DNA from: Microglena sp. YARC
Lineage: Eukaryota; Chlorophyta; Chlorophyceae; Chlamydomonadales; Chlamydomonadaceae
Reading direction: 5' to 3'
DNA: 64,000 nt
NCBI GenBank assembly: GCA_022414725.1
Contig: CM039462.1
Span: 94,169,457-94,233,456 of the forward strand
Below the pieces are notes generated by a model. That model made no database searches. It was not told the DNA's origin and worked only from the letters and a program-made list of their open reading frames with translations. Below are positions 17,412 through 26,114 of this stretch, piece by piece. How positions within the stretch are numbered: the first letter of the stretch is position 1; each line of letters opens with the position of its first letter. Both the position numbers and the translations under genes were made by a program.

Positions 17412-18203
17412 TCATGACTTGGTCCAGTTTTTGGGAAAGCCCATGAGGGCTTCTGTCCAAGTCGGGTTCACGATGTGTGTCCCACGCAACGATATGATAT
17501 CGTCTCCATACTTCTCCAGTGTTCGCCGATCGTGGAAAACGCTAGTGGCAAAATTATGGTGATTCTGATTCCATTTGTCCACAGGGTTTATTGTGACGTA
17601 CAATGCTCCTTTGGAATGCACCGGGGTCGGCCACATACTCGTTACGCGCTTGTCGGGAATCACGATGAGTGGATACTTTACTCGATTGACGGTATCATCG
17701 TCCCATTCTCTATCGAGGTCTGTCACCATTTTGCCCCCGTCATATAGTGCGTGATTACTCAGAACCCGCAATGCCAGTGTTACGACCTGGGGGACGACGG
17801 CGTTACCAAGGGCTTGTATCCGTTCAGTGTACCCATCAGTCTTTTGCGCAAGCCTAGGGAGTGACCGCTCCAATCGCACAAAGTTGTGAACGTAAGGGTG
17901 CGACATACTCGACAGTACCTTGGGCGACTCAGCTCCAGGACGAACAGCCAGGCAGTACCACCTCAGACGAATGTGCCGCGCACCCACGTCTGAAGCTGCG
18001 AATGTCCCCGAAATCACCTTGAACCCCCGCTTTTTGAAATCGCTCTCGATGCGTTTGAGCCCAACATTGCGGATGTTGGGGGAGTTCTCCATGAGGACAG
18101 TGTCAATGTCTGCCAAATCGTCCACCAGCCGCATGATATGGAAATACAATCCAGATTTGTTGCCTTTGATGCCAAGCTTTTTTCCAGGCCGGACAATTGA
18201 CAC
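17412..18203 (-). CDS. C5-cytosine DNA methyltransferase, C-terminal part (frameshifted)
   Basis: This part carries motif VI (ENSPNI), motif VIII-like RHIRLRWYCLAVR and motif X (ALGNAVVPQV). It then has an extension ending NPTWTEALMGFPKNWT, which is typical of phage and viral C5 methyltransferases that modify a short DNA site. It begins right after the catalytic cysteine, which is encoded in another frame by 18103-18444. The break is at about 18205-18210, where the codon after the catalytic Pro-Cys appears to have lost two bases. The frame opens with a GTG that is only formally a start. Such enzymes in algal viruses usually accompany restriction enzymes; none is visible here. Confidence 0.75.
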   Translation of the reverse strand: MSIVRPGKKLGIKGNKSGLYFHIMRLVDDLADIDTVLMENSPNIRNVGLKRIESDFKKRGFKVISGTFAASDVGARHIRLRWYCLAVRPGAESPKVLSSMSHPYVHNFVRLERSLPRLAQKTDGYTERIQALGNAVVPQVVTLALRVLSNHALYDGGKMVTDLDREWDDDTVNRVKYPLIVIPDKRVTSMWPTPVHSKGALYVTINPVDKWNQNHHNFATSVFHDRRTLEKYGDDIISLRGTHIVNPTWTEALMGFPKNWTKS

Positions 18204-18444
18204 GTCGGCATGGGAAACTCGCTGTGATCATCGTTGGCCTGCCCCCCAGCTGCTTAACATTCAATGTGCGCACGTCATCAAACACAGGTGCCTTAGGCAG
18301 CTGACCGTCCTCCATGCGCGCTAACAACACAGATTTAGAAAAAGGGTCGATCTCGCAATATGCGACGGGCTTGGCGACGTCACGCAATGCGAGCGCATGC
18401 CCTCCTATGCCACTGAACAGGTCTAGTGTGCGTATTTTAGGCAT
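18103..18444 (-). CDS. C5-cytosine DNA methyltransferase, N-terminal part (frameshifted)
   Basis: From the ATG at 18444 the frame shows SAM-binding motif I (TLDLFSGIGGHALAL, residues 6-20), a motif II acidic residue in YCEIDPFS, and motif IV up to the catalytic cysteine in ASFPC (about residue 80). The following residues are out of frame, and the true continuation is at 17412-18203. With the break the enzyme is inactive unless the indel is an assembly error or is bypassed. A joined enzyme of about 340 residues would be of ordinary size. Confidence 0.75.
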   Translation of the reverse strand: MPKIRTLDLFSGIGGHALALRDVAKPVAYCEIDPFSKSVLLARMEDGQLPKAPVFDDVRTLNVKQLGGRPTMITASFPCRRVNCPAWKKAWHQRQQIWIVFPYHAAGGRFGRH

Positions 18445-18624
18445 ATTGTTTATTTTGAATTTTAAATGAATTTTGTTTTATCAATAGTTTGAATTTTAAA
18501 TGCATCACCCCATGGGGTGAGCTAAATGGCAAGACAACATCCTGATGTATAAAGTACCATCTTGTCGTATACCACTTTTTCGTTTGTTTTTGTGGGGCGT
18601 TCGGAGTGCGACATGTGAAAAGTA

Positions 18625-19410
18625 ATGAGACATAATATTACGAACACATTTCCCATGGAAATGAAAGACATGCTATCATCGTCATCTTCTCGCTCGGTCT
18701 CAGACGTTGTGGTTGCTTGGTACAACGAACCGGGGGTGGAACGATGGTTATCCGCGCTTGCTTTTGCGTTTTCGGAGCGTCCTGCATGTGAGCGGTACCG
18801 GATATTCGTGTTCCACAAGGGTACTGCCGAAGATGCAAAGCAACGTTTGTTCGATGTCTTGGGTACAAAGTGTAGTGATGTCGATGTCTTTTTCGAGCAT
18901 CTGGATAATGTGGGTCGTGAGGCAGATACGTGGTTGCATTACACGGTGGCGCGTTTGCGTGCTGGCGACATGCCTGTGCACCGTGTGGCCTTCTTGCAGG
19001 GTGATCCTTGGGACCATTTTGGGACACCGCATGGCATGGAGAGGAATCTAGATGTGTTTTCATCAAAGCTTGTGGCATTGCTTGCGCCTACCGCTCAGCC
19101 GATGGCGTCGAACCCTGAGCCATTGTTTTGCAACCTGATGAGCGAGTCGCGTGTCATGCGGAGAGGTCTCTCGCACCCTCAACGTCTGGACCTTGAGCGG
19201 GTTTGGGTTGAGGCCTTAGGATGCGAATGTAAGGTGGAAGACAGTTATGTGTTCGCTGCGGGGGCGCAGTACCTTGTGGACGCCGTGCGCCTTTCTCAAG
19301 AAAAGCCATTGTCTTGGTGGACGTCCCTTCATCATAAATTGCGTGCTGACGAGATCAATGCTTGGGAGATCGAGCGGTTTTGGTTGCATATTTTTGGTGA
19401 TGGTCTATAA
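18625..19410 (+). CDS. DUF3431-like protein
   Basis: The 261-residue product has the marks of the DUF3431 family: VVVAWYNE near residue 28, a middle FVFHKG strand, NVGREADTWLHYTV (about 93-106) and VAFLQGDPWDHF (about 117-128). The family is widespread in fungi, algae and some giant viruses. A glycosyltransferase-like role is often suggested but not established. The start at 18625 lies after an AT-rich stretch. A methionine 12 codons later (18658) is a possible alternative. It is divergent from the C5 methyltransferase gene. Confidence 0.65.
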   Translation: MRHNITNTFPMEMKDMLSSSSSRSVSDVVVAWYNEPGVERWLSALAFAFSERPACERYRIFVFHKGTAEDAKQRLFDVLGTKCSDVDVFFEHLDNVGREADTWLHYTVARLRAGDMPVHRVAFLQGDPWDHFGTPHGMERNLDVFSSKLVALLAPTAQPMASNPEPLFCNLMSESRVMRRGLSHPQRLDLERVWVEALGCECKVEDSYVFAAGAQYLVDAVRLSQEKPLSWWTSLHHKLRADEINAWEIERFWLHIFGDGL

Positions 19411-19559
19411 ACCTTTGTGTTGAAGCGATCGAGGATGAGTGTTGGGCTTCGAAAGCCATCTATAAACCGCCTGAGGATCTAAATTCAGTAGAGTAGAAAA
19501 TTCAAAAATCCGCAGTGAGGCAGGAACACATATTCTGTACCGCTTGCAGATACCGCCAT

Positions 19560-19646
19560 GCAAGTGCAACCAAGGGTTTATAGGGTTTATCCCAACGCAG
19601 TATTGATTTATACCATCCTGTGCGATTGCATGCATTTACATCGAAC
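19560..19646 (+). promoter_or_regulatory. Conserved upstream block of F-box/ankyrin genes (copy 2)
   Basis: Same order as at 13007: AAGTGCAACC, GGGTTTATA repeats, an AT-rich ATTGATTTATACCATCC core and the GCATGCAT segment, ending at the ATG at 19647. The 150 bp before it hold a right Family A-like arm (near 19515), and the segment around 19420 recurs near 24320. Confidence 0.55.
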
Positions 19647-21308
19647 ATGCAGTCGCACACGCGATCATCGTTTCCACTACTAACGTGTCCCTATGACATT
19701 CTTGATCGTATTGCCCTATTCTCTTCCAACCCCAAGATTGTATTAGTGTGTAAAACTCTGCACAAAACATTTTCGGGATGGCCCCTTACCGGATTGATCC
19801 AACCACCGCAGCGAGTTGGAGAGATGATGGCGAAAGGGGGGCGCGCCGACCTTCTAGCAGTATGCTTGGTGTCCAATCCTCTTGTACAGGTTCAGGGGGC
19901 CCTACAATTGAGGGCGAACCAAAATGAAAACAGGCTTCTCTATTTGGCTGCCAAGGAAGGTCACGCAGATGTCTGCAAGCTGTTGATGGATCCAGAGGTG
20001 GCTGGACTTGAGTTCAGGGCCAGGGCGAACTCTAAGGACAGCATTGCCTTGTGGGCGGCTGCAAAGGAAGGTCACGCAGATGTCTGCAAGCTGCTGATGG
20101 ATCCAGCGGTGGCTGGAATTGAGTTCAGGGCCAGGGCGAACTCTTACTACAGCTGGGCATTGTTCGTGGGTGCCGAGGCAGGTCACGCAGATGTCTGCAA
20201 GCTGTTGATGGATCCAGAGGTGGCTGGACTTGAGTTCAGGGCCCAGGCGAACTCTAGCGACAGCTGGGCCTTGTGGGCGGCTGCCAAGGCAGGTCACACA
20301 GATGTCTGCAAGCTGCTGATGGATCCAGAGGTGGCTGGAATTGAGTTCAGGGCCAAGGCGAACTCTAGAGACAGCTGGGCATTGTTGGCGGCTACCAAGG
20401 CAGGTCAGGCAGATGTCTGCAAGCTGCTCATGGATCCAGCGGTGGCTGGAATTGAGTTCAGGGCCAGGGCGAACACTTTCGACAGCAAGACCTTGTGGGC
20501 GGCTGCCAAGGCAGGTCACGCAGATGTCTGCAAGCTGCTGATGGATCCAGCGGTGGCTGGAATTGAGTTCAGGGCCCTGGCAAACTCTAACGACAGCACT
20601 GCCTTGTGGGCGTCTGCAAAGGAAGGTCACGCAGATGTCTGCAAGCTGCTGATGGATCCAGCGGTGGCTGGACTTGAGTTTAGGGCCCGGGCGAACTCTA
20701 GCGACAGCAGGCCCTTGAGGGCGGCTGCAAAGGAAGGTCACGCAGATGTCTGCAAGCTTCTCATGGATCCAAAGGTGGCTGGAGTTGAGTTCAGGGCCCG
20801 GGCGAACTCTAGCGAAAGCAGGGCCTTGTGGGCGGCTGCCAAGGAAGGTCACTCAGATGTCTGCAAGCTTCTCATGGATCCAGCGGTGGCTGGAATTGAG
20901 TTCAGGGCCAGGGCGAACACTTTCGACAGCAGGGCCTTGGGGGCGGCGGCCAATGCAGGCCACGCAGATGTCTGCAAGCTGCTCATGGATCCAAATGTGG
21001 CTGGACTCAAGTACAGGGCTCGGGCGAACTCTAGCGATAGCTGGGCCTTGTGGGCGGCGGCCAAAGAAGGTCACGCATATGTATGCAAGCTGCTGATGGA
21101 TCCAGAAGTGGCTGGACTCAAATACAGGGCCAGGGCGAACCATATCAACAGCAGGGCCTTGGGGGCGGCTGCAAAGGCAGGTCACGCAGATGTCTGCAAG
21201 CTGCTGATGGATCCAGAGGTGACTGGACTTGAGTTCAGGGCCCAGGCGAACTCTGTCAACAGCTGGGCTTTGTGGGCGGCTGCGGAGGGCGGTCACGCCG
21301 ATGTCTGA
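19647..21308 (+). CDS. F-box/ankyrin-repeat protein B, twelve repeats
   Basis: The start is the ATG at 19647, where the conserved MQSHTRSSFP begins. An F-box-like segment (CPYDILDRIALFSSNPK) is followed by the linker and twelve complete 37-residue ankyrin units plus a truncated thirteenth. A stop at 21306 interrupts the array. Ankyrin-like coding sequence continues to about 21385 in shifted frames, so the gene has lost its original end. Within the array nucleotide identity between 111-bp units is very high, with variation concentrated at about two residues per unit (the NSxxS position). Confidence 0.75.
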   Translation: MQSHTRSSFPLLTCPYDILDRIALFSSNPKIVLVCKTLHKTFSGWPLTGLIQPPQRVGEMMAKGGRADLLAVCLVSNPLVQVQGALQLRANQNENRLLYLAAKEGHADVCKLLMDPEVAGLEFRARANSKDSIALWAAAKEGHADVCKLLMDPAVAGIEFRARANSYYSWALFVGAEAGHADVCKLLMDPEVAGLEFRAQANSSDSWALWAAAKAGHTDVCKLLMDPEVAGIEFRAKANSRDSWALLAATKAGQADVCKLLMDPAVAGIEFRARANTFDSKTLWAAAKAGHADVCKLLMDPAVAGIEFRALANSNDSTALWASAKEGHADVCKLLMDPAVAGLEFRARANSSDSRPLRAAAKEGHADVCKLLMDPKVAGVEFRARANSSESRALWAAAKEGHSDVCKLLMDPAVAGIEFRARANTFDSRALGAAANAGHADVCKLLMDPNVAGLKYRARANSSDSWALWAAAKEGHAYVCKLLMDPEVAGLKYRARANHINSRALGAAAKAGHADVCKLLMDPEVTGLEFRAQANSVNSWALWAAAEGGHADV

Positions 21309-21616
21309 TTGCTTTTGATGTAGAGGTGGCTGGCCCCGAGTACAGGGTCATTGTGAAACTTGACAGCAGCTGGGTATTGTGTTAGGCAAGACACGTTTCT
21401 TGCCACCGTAGAGCAAGTATTTATCCACTCTCCTCAAACTTTTCAGCAATGTGTTAAGTTTGCTCAAGCTGCGTGTTCCCAATAATTCCAGATGTAGCAG
21501 AAATATTTGATTATGAGGCAGGAACGCTTTGAAAATGATTATTGATGGGAGCGATGTGAGCCAGCACTTTGCCTTTCAGGCTACTTTTAAGATGTAACAT
21601 CTATATCTTTACAGTC
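21309..21616. other. Ankyrin remnant and dispersed repeat block
   Basis: About 75 bp of ankyrin-type sequence ending in the GGCCCCGAGTACAGG unit seen at the ends of genes C, D and E are followed by a tail shared with 23846-24010. The block around 21541-21600 (AGCCAGCACTTTGCC and on) recurs near 24000, 27360 and 31870. No gene of its own. Confidence 0.6.
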
Positions 21617-21731
21617 AATGGGCGTTCCTGCCTCCCGGCCGATTTTTACTGGTTGCGAAACATGGTATGGAGCGGGATTGTTATTCATTGGTGCTGATGT
21701 CTCAAGCTAGCGAGTCGTTCAGTAGCCCATT
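21617..21731 (+). mobile_element. Family A MITE, 115 bp, with in-window empty site
   Basis: The element runs from AATGGGCGTTCC to AGTAGCCCATT and is flanked by AGTC on both sides (21613-21616 and 21732-21735). The paralogous block at 27370-27440 has the same flanks joined without the insert and with one AGTC (TTTACAGTCCTTGAATG), so it is an empty site. Most of the right inverted repeat is lost. Confidence 0.9.
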
Positions 21732-21852
21732 AGTCCTTGAATGTTTTGTGTCAATCTCCTGAAGACAATATCTGTTGTATTGACAAGATCGGTTACAAAA
21801 CTTGATGTAACTTGAATTCCTTAATGTAAGAAAGAAAGACAATTTGCACCTG

Positions 21853-21960
21853 TTACCCGGATGGATTTTGACTGGTTTCGGAGCCTGGTCTGGTCGGCGA
21901 ATGAGTGAGTCGTTCGTACGGCTCTAACTTCTGCTTTGAAAATTCAAAAAAATCACCGGG
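21853..21960 (+). mobile_element. Family B MITE, internally deleted copy
   Basis: It contains GGATTTTGACTGGTTTCGG and the segment TGAGTGAGTCGTTCGTACGG, and ends with an AAAAAAATCACCGGGAA right arm. Compared with the 170-bp copies at 27693 and 30094 it lacks the middle part and the last bases of the right end. Confidence 0.65.
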
Positions 21961-21984
21961 AAAGTGCCGCTTGCCGCTTGCATG

Positions 21985-22102
21985 CCATGCAAGTGCAACC
22001 AAGGGCTTATAGGGTTTATAGGGTTAATAGGGTTTATCCCAACTCAGTATTTATTTATACAATCCTGTGCGCTTGCATCAAGTACAAACATGTTCATCCA
22101 AC
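21985..22102 (+). promoter_or_regulatory. Conserved upstream block of F-box/ankyrin genes (copy 3)
   Basis: AAGTGCAACC, then GGGCTTATAGGGTTTATAG and a further GGGTTTATC, the AT-rich core CAGTATTTATTTATAC, and the GCGCTTGCATCA segment precede the ATG at 22103. Confidence 0.6.
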
Positions 22103-23845
22103 ATGCATTCGCACACGCGATCATCGTTTCCATTCCTAACGTTTCCCCATGACATTCTTGATCGTATTGCCCTATTCTCTTCCAACCCCAAGATTGTATT
22201 AGTGTGTAAAACTCTGCACAACATATATTCTGGATGGCCCCTTACCGGACTGATCCAACCACCACAGCGTGTTGGAGAGATGATGGCGAAAGGGGGGCGC
22301 GCAGACCTTCTAGCAGTATGCTTGGTGTCCAATCCTCTTGTACAGGTTGAGGGGGGCCTACAATTGAGGGCGAACCAAAATGGAAACAAGCTTCTCTATG
22401 TGGCTGCCAGGGCAGGTCACGCAAATGTCTGCAAGCTGCTCATGGATCCAGCGGTGGCTGGACTTGAGTTCAGGGCCCGGGCGAACTCTCTCAACAGCTT
22501 GGCATTGCATGCGGCTGCCAATGAAGGCCACTCAGATGTCTGCAAGCTGCTGATGGATCCAGAGGTGGCTGGAATTGAGTTCAGGGCCAGGGCGAACACC
22601 AGCGACAGCAGTGCCTTGTGGGAGGCTGCCAAGGACGGTCTCGCAGATTTATGCAAGCTGCTGATGGATCCAGAGGTGGCTGGACTTGAGTTCAGAGCCC
22701 GGGCGAACTCTAGCGACAGCATGGCATTGTGGGCGGCTGCAAAAGAAGGTCACGCAGATGTCTGCAAGCTGCTGATGGATCCAGCGGTGGCTGGAATTGA
22801 GTTCAGGGCCCGGGCGAACTCTGTCAACAGCAGGGCCTTGTGGGCGGCTGCACAGGAAGGTCACGCAGATGTCTGCAAGCTGCTCATGGATCCAGAGGTG
22901 ACTGGAATTGAGCTAAGGGCCATGGCGAACTATAACGACAGCATGGTATTGTGGCTGGCTGCAAATGAAGGTCACGCAGATGTCTGCAAGCTGCTGATGG
23001 ATCCAGAGGTGGCTGGACTTGAGTTCAGGGCCCAGGCGAACTCTAACGACAGCAGGGCATTGTGGGCGGCTGCAAAGGAAGGTCATGCAGATGTCTGCAA
23101 GCTTCTGATAGATCCAGAGGTGGCTGGACTTGAGTTCAGGGCCCGGGCGAACTCTAACGACAGCATGGCATTGTGGGTGGCTGCAAAGGCAGGTCACGCA
23201 GATGTCTGCAAGCTGCTGATGGATCCAGAGGTGGCTGGACTTGAGTTCAGGGCCCGGGCGAACTCTACGCACAGCTTGGCCTTGCGTGAGGCTGCCAAGG
23301 AAGGTCACGCAGATGTCTGCAAGCTGCTGATGGATCCAGAGGTGGCTGGACTTGAGTTCAGGGCCCGGGCGAACTCTACGCACAGCTTGGCCTTGCGTGA
23401 GGCTGCAAAGGCAGGTCACGCAGATATCTGCAAGCTGCTGATGGATCCATATGTGACTGGAATTGAGTTCAGGGCCCGGGCGAACTCTACGCACAGCTGG
23501 GCCTTGCGTGAGGCTGCCAAGGAAGGTCACGCAGATGTCTGCAAGCTGCTGATGGATCCAGAGGTGGCTGGACTTGAGTTCAGGGCCCGGGCGAACTCTA
23601 CGCACAGCTGGGCCTTGCGTGAGGCTGCCAAGGAAGGTCACGCAGATGTCTGCAGGCTGCTGATGGATCCAGATGTGGCTGGAATTAAGTTCAGGGCCCG
23701 GGCGAAATCTACGCACAGCTGGGCCTTGCGTGAGGCTGCCAATGAAGGTCACGCAGATGTCTGCAAGCTGCTGATGGATCCAGAGGCGGCTGGCCCCGAG
23801 TACAGGGCCATTGTGAATATTGACAGCTGGGTCTTGCCACCGTAG
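22103..23845 (+). CDS. F-box/ankyrin-repeat protein C, thirteen repeats
   Basis: The ATG at 22103 gives a product of about 580 residues. F-box-like FPHDILDRIALFSSNPK is followed by the QPPQRVGEMMAKGGR linker, then thirteen 37-residue ankyrin units and the short end IDSWVLPP. This end also occurs in gene D and appears to be the original C-terminus of the family. Five consecutive units share NSTHS, which shows recent duplication within the array. Proposed role: adaptor for an SCF-type ubiquitin ligase, by analogy with viral ankyrin/F-box proteins. Confidence 0.8.
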   Translation: MHSHTRSSFPFLTFPHDILDRIALFSSNPKIVLVCKTLHNIYSGWPLTGLIQPPQRVGEMMAKGGRADLLAVCLVSNPLVQVEGGLQLRANQNGNKLLYVAARAGHANVCKLLMDPAVAGLEFRARANSLNSLALHAAANEGHSDVCKLLMDPEVAGIEFRARANTSDSSALWEAAKDGLADLCKLLMDPEVAGLEFRARANSSDSMALWAAAKEGHADVCKLLMDPAVAGIEFRARANSVNSRALWAAAQEGHADVCKLLMDPEVTGIELRAMANYNDSMVLWLAANEGHADVCKLLMDPEVAGLEFRAQANSNDSRALWAAAKEGHADVCKLLIDPEVAGLEFRARANSNDSMALWVAAKAGHADVCKLLMDPEVAGLEFRARANSTHSLALREAAKEGHADVCKLLMDPEVAGLEFRARANSTHSLALREAAKAGHADICKLLMDPYVTGIEFRARANSTHSWALREAAKEGHADVCKLLMDPEVAGLEFRARANSTHSWALREAAKEGHADVCRLLMDPDVAGIKFRARAKSTHSWALREAANEGHADVCKLLMDPEAAGPEYRAIVNIDSWVLPP

Positions 23846-24114
23846 AGAAAGGTTTTATCCACTCTCCTCAAACTTTCCAGAAATGTGTTCAGTTTGCTCA
23901 AGAGAAAATATCGCTGCGTGCCCAATAATTCCAGATGTAGCAGAAATATTTGATTATGAGGCAGGAACGCTTTGAAAAATGATTATTGATGCTCACGATG
24001 TGAGCCAGCACTTTGACTTTTTAGGCTACTTCGAATTAACAAGATCGGGTACAAAACTTGATGAAACTTGAATTCCTTAATGTAAGAAAGAAAGACAATT
24101 TGCGCTTGTACATT

Positions 24115-24310
24115 TGTTCCTGTCTCAAGGAGGGATTTTGAATGGTTTCGGAGCCTGGCCTGGTCGGAATCGCAATTCCGAGGAGAGCTAAATATAGTGT
24201 AGGAGACGTTCTGGCTCCTGTGATCCCTTCTCCCTCAGTCTGTACGGATCGCTTCAATCCTGGTAATATCGGATATGACGGAGGGTCGTGCGATCATCGC
24301 TTGTGTGGGA
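24115..24310. pseudogene. Composite relic: Family B arm plus internally deleted RPB3/11 5' end
   Basis: 24118-24185 is a Family B left half. It is followed at 24197-24272 by a close copy of 30377-30452 (start of the RPB3/RPB11-like gene) and, after a gap of about 50 bases in the original, at 24284-24310 by a copy of 30503-30528. No frame is intact. The next 60 bp match the block near 19420. Confidence 0.8.
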
Positions 24311-24476
24311 AAATATCTTCGTGTTGAAGCGATCGAAGATGAGTGTCGGGCTTCGAAAGCCATCTTGAAACCGCCTGTACAAGTCGTTCATGAGGCTCTA
24401 AATTCAGTACAAAAAATCTGCCGTAATCCCATTCTGTACCACTTGCAGATACAGCTACCGCTACAGCTATCGCCAG

Positions 24477-24582
24477 GCAAGTGCAACCAAGGGTTTATAG
24501 GGTTCATAGGGTTTATCCCGAATCATTATTTTTTTATACCATCCTGTACGCTTGCATGCATTGTACACACATGTTCATCCAA
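24477..24582 (+). promoter_or_regulatory. Conserved upstream block of F-box/ankyrin genes (copy 4)
   Basis: AAGTGCAACC, GGGTTTATA repeats, the AT-rich ATTATTTTTTTATACCATCC and GCTTGCATGCAT precede the ATG at 24583. Confidence 0.55.
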
Positions 24583-24942
24583 ATGAACACGCGATCATCG
24601 TTTCCATTCCTAACGTTTCCCCATGACATTCTTGATCGTATTGTCCTTTTCTCTTCCAACCCCAAGATTGTATTAGTGTGTAAAACCCTGCACAACAGAT
24701 ATTCTGGATGGCCCCTTACCGGACTGATCCAACCACCACAGCGAGTTGGAGAGATGATGGCGAAAGGGGGGCGCGCCGACCTTCTAGCAGTATGCTTGGT
24801 GTCCAATCCTCTGGTACAGGTTGAGGGGGGCCCTACAATTGAGGGCGAACCAAAAAGAAAACAAGCTTCTCCATGTGGCTGCCAAAGAAGGTCATGCAGA
24901 TGTATGCAAGCTGCTGATGGATCCAGCGGTGGCTGGACTTGA
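24583..24942 (+). CDS. F-box/ankyrin-repeat protein D, N-terminal part (frameshifted)
   Basis: The frame from the ATG at 24583 contains the F-box-like segment and linker. It leaves the family frame at about 24828-24835, where the run GGGGGGCCC has one more base than the same place in genes B and C. From there the protein-like frame is 24821-25768. If the extra base is real, only an F-box protein without ankyrin repeats would be made. Confidence 0.6.
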   Translation: MNTRSSFPFLTFPHDILDRIVLFSSNPKIVLVCKTLHNRYSGWPLTGLIQPPQRVGEMMAKGGRADLLAVCLVSNPLVQVEGGPTIEGEPKRKQASPCGCQRRSCRCMQAADGSSGGWT

Positions 24943-25768
24943 GTTTAGGGCCAGGGCGAACTATAGAGACAGCAGGGCATTGCGTGAGGCTGCAAAGGAA
25001 GGTCACGCAGATGTCTGCAAGCTGCTGTTGGATCCAGAGGTGACTGGAATTGAGTTTAGGGCCAGGGCGAACTCTATCGACAGCTGGGCCCTGTGGGCGG
25101 CTTCAAAGGGAGGTCATGCAGATGTTTGCAAGCTGCTGATGGATCCAGAGGTGGCTGGACTTGAGTTCAGGGCCCGGGCGAACTCTAGCGACATCATGGT
25201 CTTGTGGGCGGCTGCAAAGGAAGGTCACGCAAATGTCTGCAAGCTGCTGATGGATCCAGAGGTGGCTGGGCTTGAGTTCAGGGCCCGGGCGAACTCTAAA
25301 GACAGCATGGTATTGTGGCTGGCTGCAAATGAAGGTCAAGCAGATGTCTGCAAGCTTCTGATGAATCCAGAGGTGGCTGGACTTGAGTTCAGGGCCAGGG
25401 CGAACTCTATCGATAGCCGGGCATTGTGGGCGGCTGCCAAGAAAGGTCACGCAGATGTCTGCAAGCTGCTCATGGATCCAGATGTGGCTGGACTTGAGTT
25501 CAGGGCCCGGGCGAACTCTAACGACAGCATGGCATTGTGGGTGGCTGCCAAGGAAGGTCACGCAGATGTCTGCAAGCTGCTCATGGATCCAGCGGTGGCT
25601 GGTATTGAGTTCAGGGCCCGGTCGAACTCTGTCAACAACTGGGACTTGGGGGCGGTTGCGAAGGCCGGTCACGCAGATGTCTGCACGCTTTTGATGGATC
25701 CAGAGGCGGCTGGCCCCGAGTACAGGGCCATTGTGATTATTGACAGCAGCTGGGTCTTGCCACCGTAG
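24821..25768 (+). CDS. F-box/ankyrin-repeat protein D, ankyrin part
   Basis: The frame encodes eight 37-residue ankyrin units and ends with the family C-terminus (SSWVLPP). Its first codons are the linker ALQLRANQKE, in the frame shifted by the one-base insertion. Together with 24583-24942 it forms one gene of about 395 codons. The start codon at 24821 is only formal. Confidence 0.65.
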   Translation: MRGALQLRANQKENKLLHVAAKEGHADVCKLLMDPAVAGLEFRARANYRDSRALREAAKEGHADVCKLLLDPEVTGIEFRARANSIDSWALWAASKGGHADVCKLLMDPEVAGLEFRARANSSDIMVLWAAAKEGHANVCKLLMDPEVAGLEFRARANSKDSMVLWLAANEGQADVCKLLMNPEVAGLEFRARANSIDSRALWAAAKKGHADVCKLLMDPDVAGLEFRARANSNDSMALWVAAKEGHADVCKLLMDPAVAGIEFRARSNSVNNWDLGAVAKAGHADVCTLLMDPEAAGPEYRAIVIIDSSWVLPP

Positions 25769-26008
25769 AGCCACTCTCATCAAACTTGTAAGCAATGTGT
25801 TCAGTTTGCTAAAGCGAAAATATCGCTGCGTGTGCCCAAATCGCAATTCCGCAGAGAGCTAAATCTCTGGTTGGCGAGTGAGTGAGTCGTTCGTGTGGCT
25901 CTAACTTCTGCTTTAAAAATTCAAAAAAATCGCCGGGAGGCATGAAAACCCATTCTGTACCGCTTGCAGATACCGCCAGGCAAGTGCCGCTTACCTCATG
26001 CATACCAG

Positions 26009-26114
26009 GCAAGTGCAACCAAGGGTTTATAGGGTTTAAAGGGTTTATCCCAATTCATTATTTATCTATACCATCCTGTGCGCTTGCATGCATGTAAACA
26101 CATGTTCATCGAAC
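26009..26114 (+). promoter_or_regulatory. Conserved upstream block of F-box/ankyrin genes (copy 5)
   Basis: AAGTGCAACC, GGGTTTATAGGGTTTAAAG, a further GGGTTTATC, then the AT-rich ATTATTTATCTATACCATCC and GCTTGCATGCAT precede the ATG at 26115. Upstream (25845-25955) lies a partial Family B element. Confidence 0.55.
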
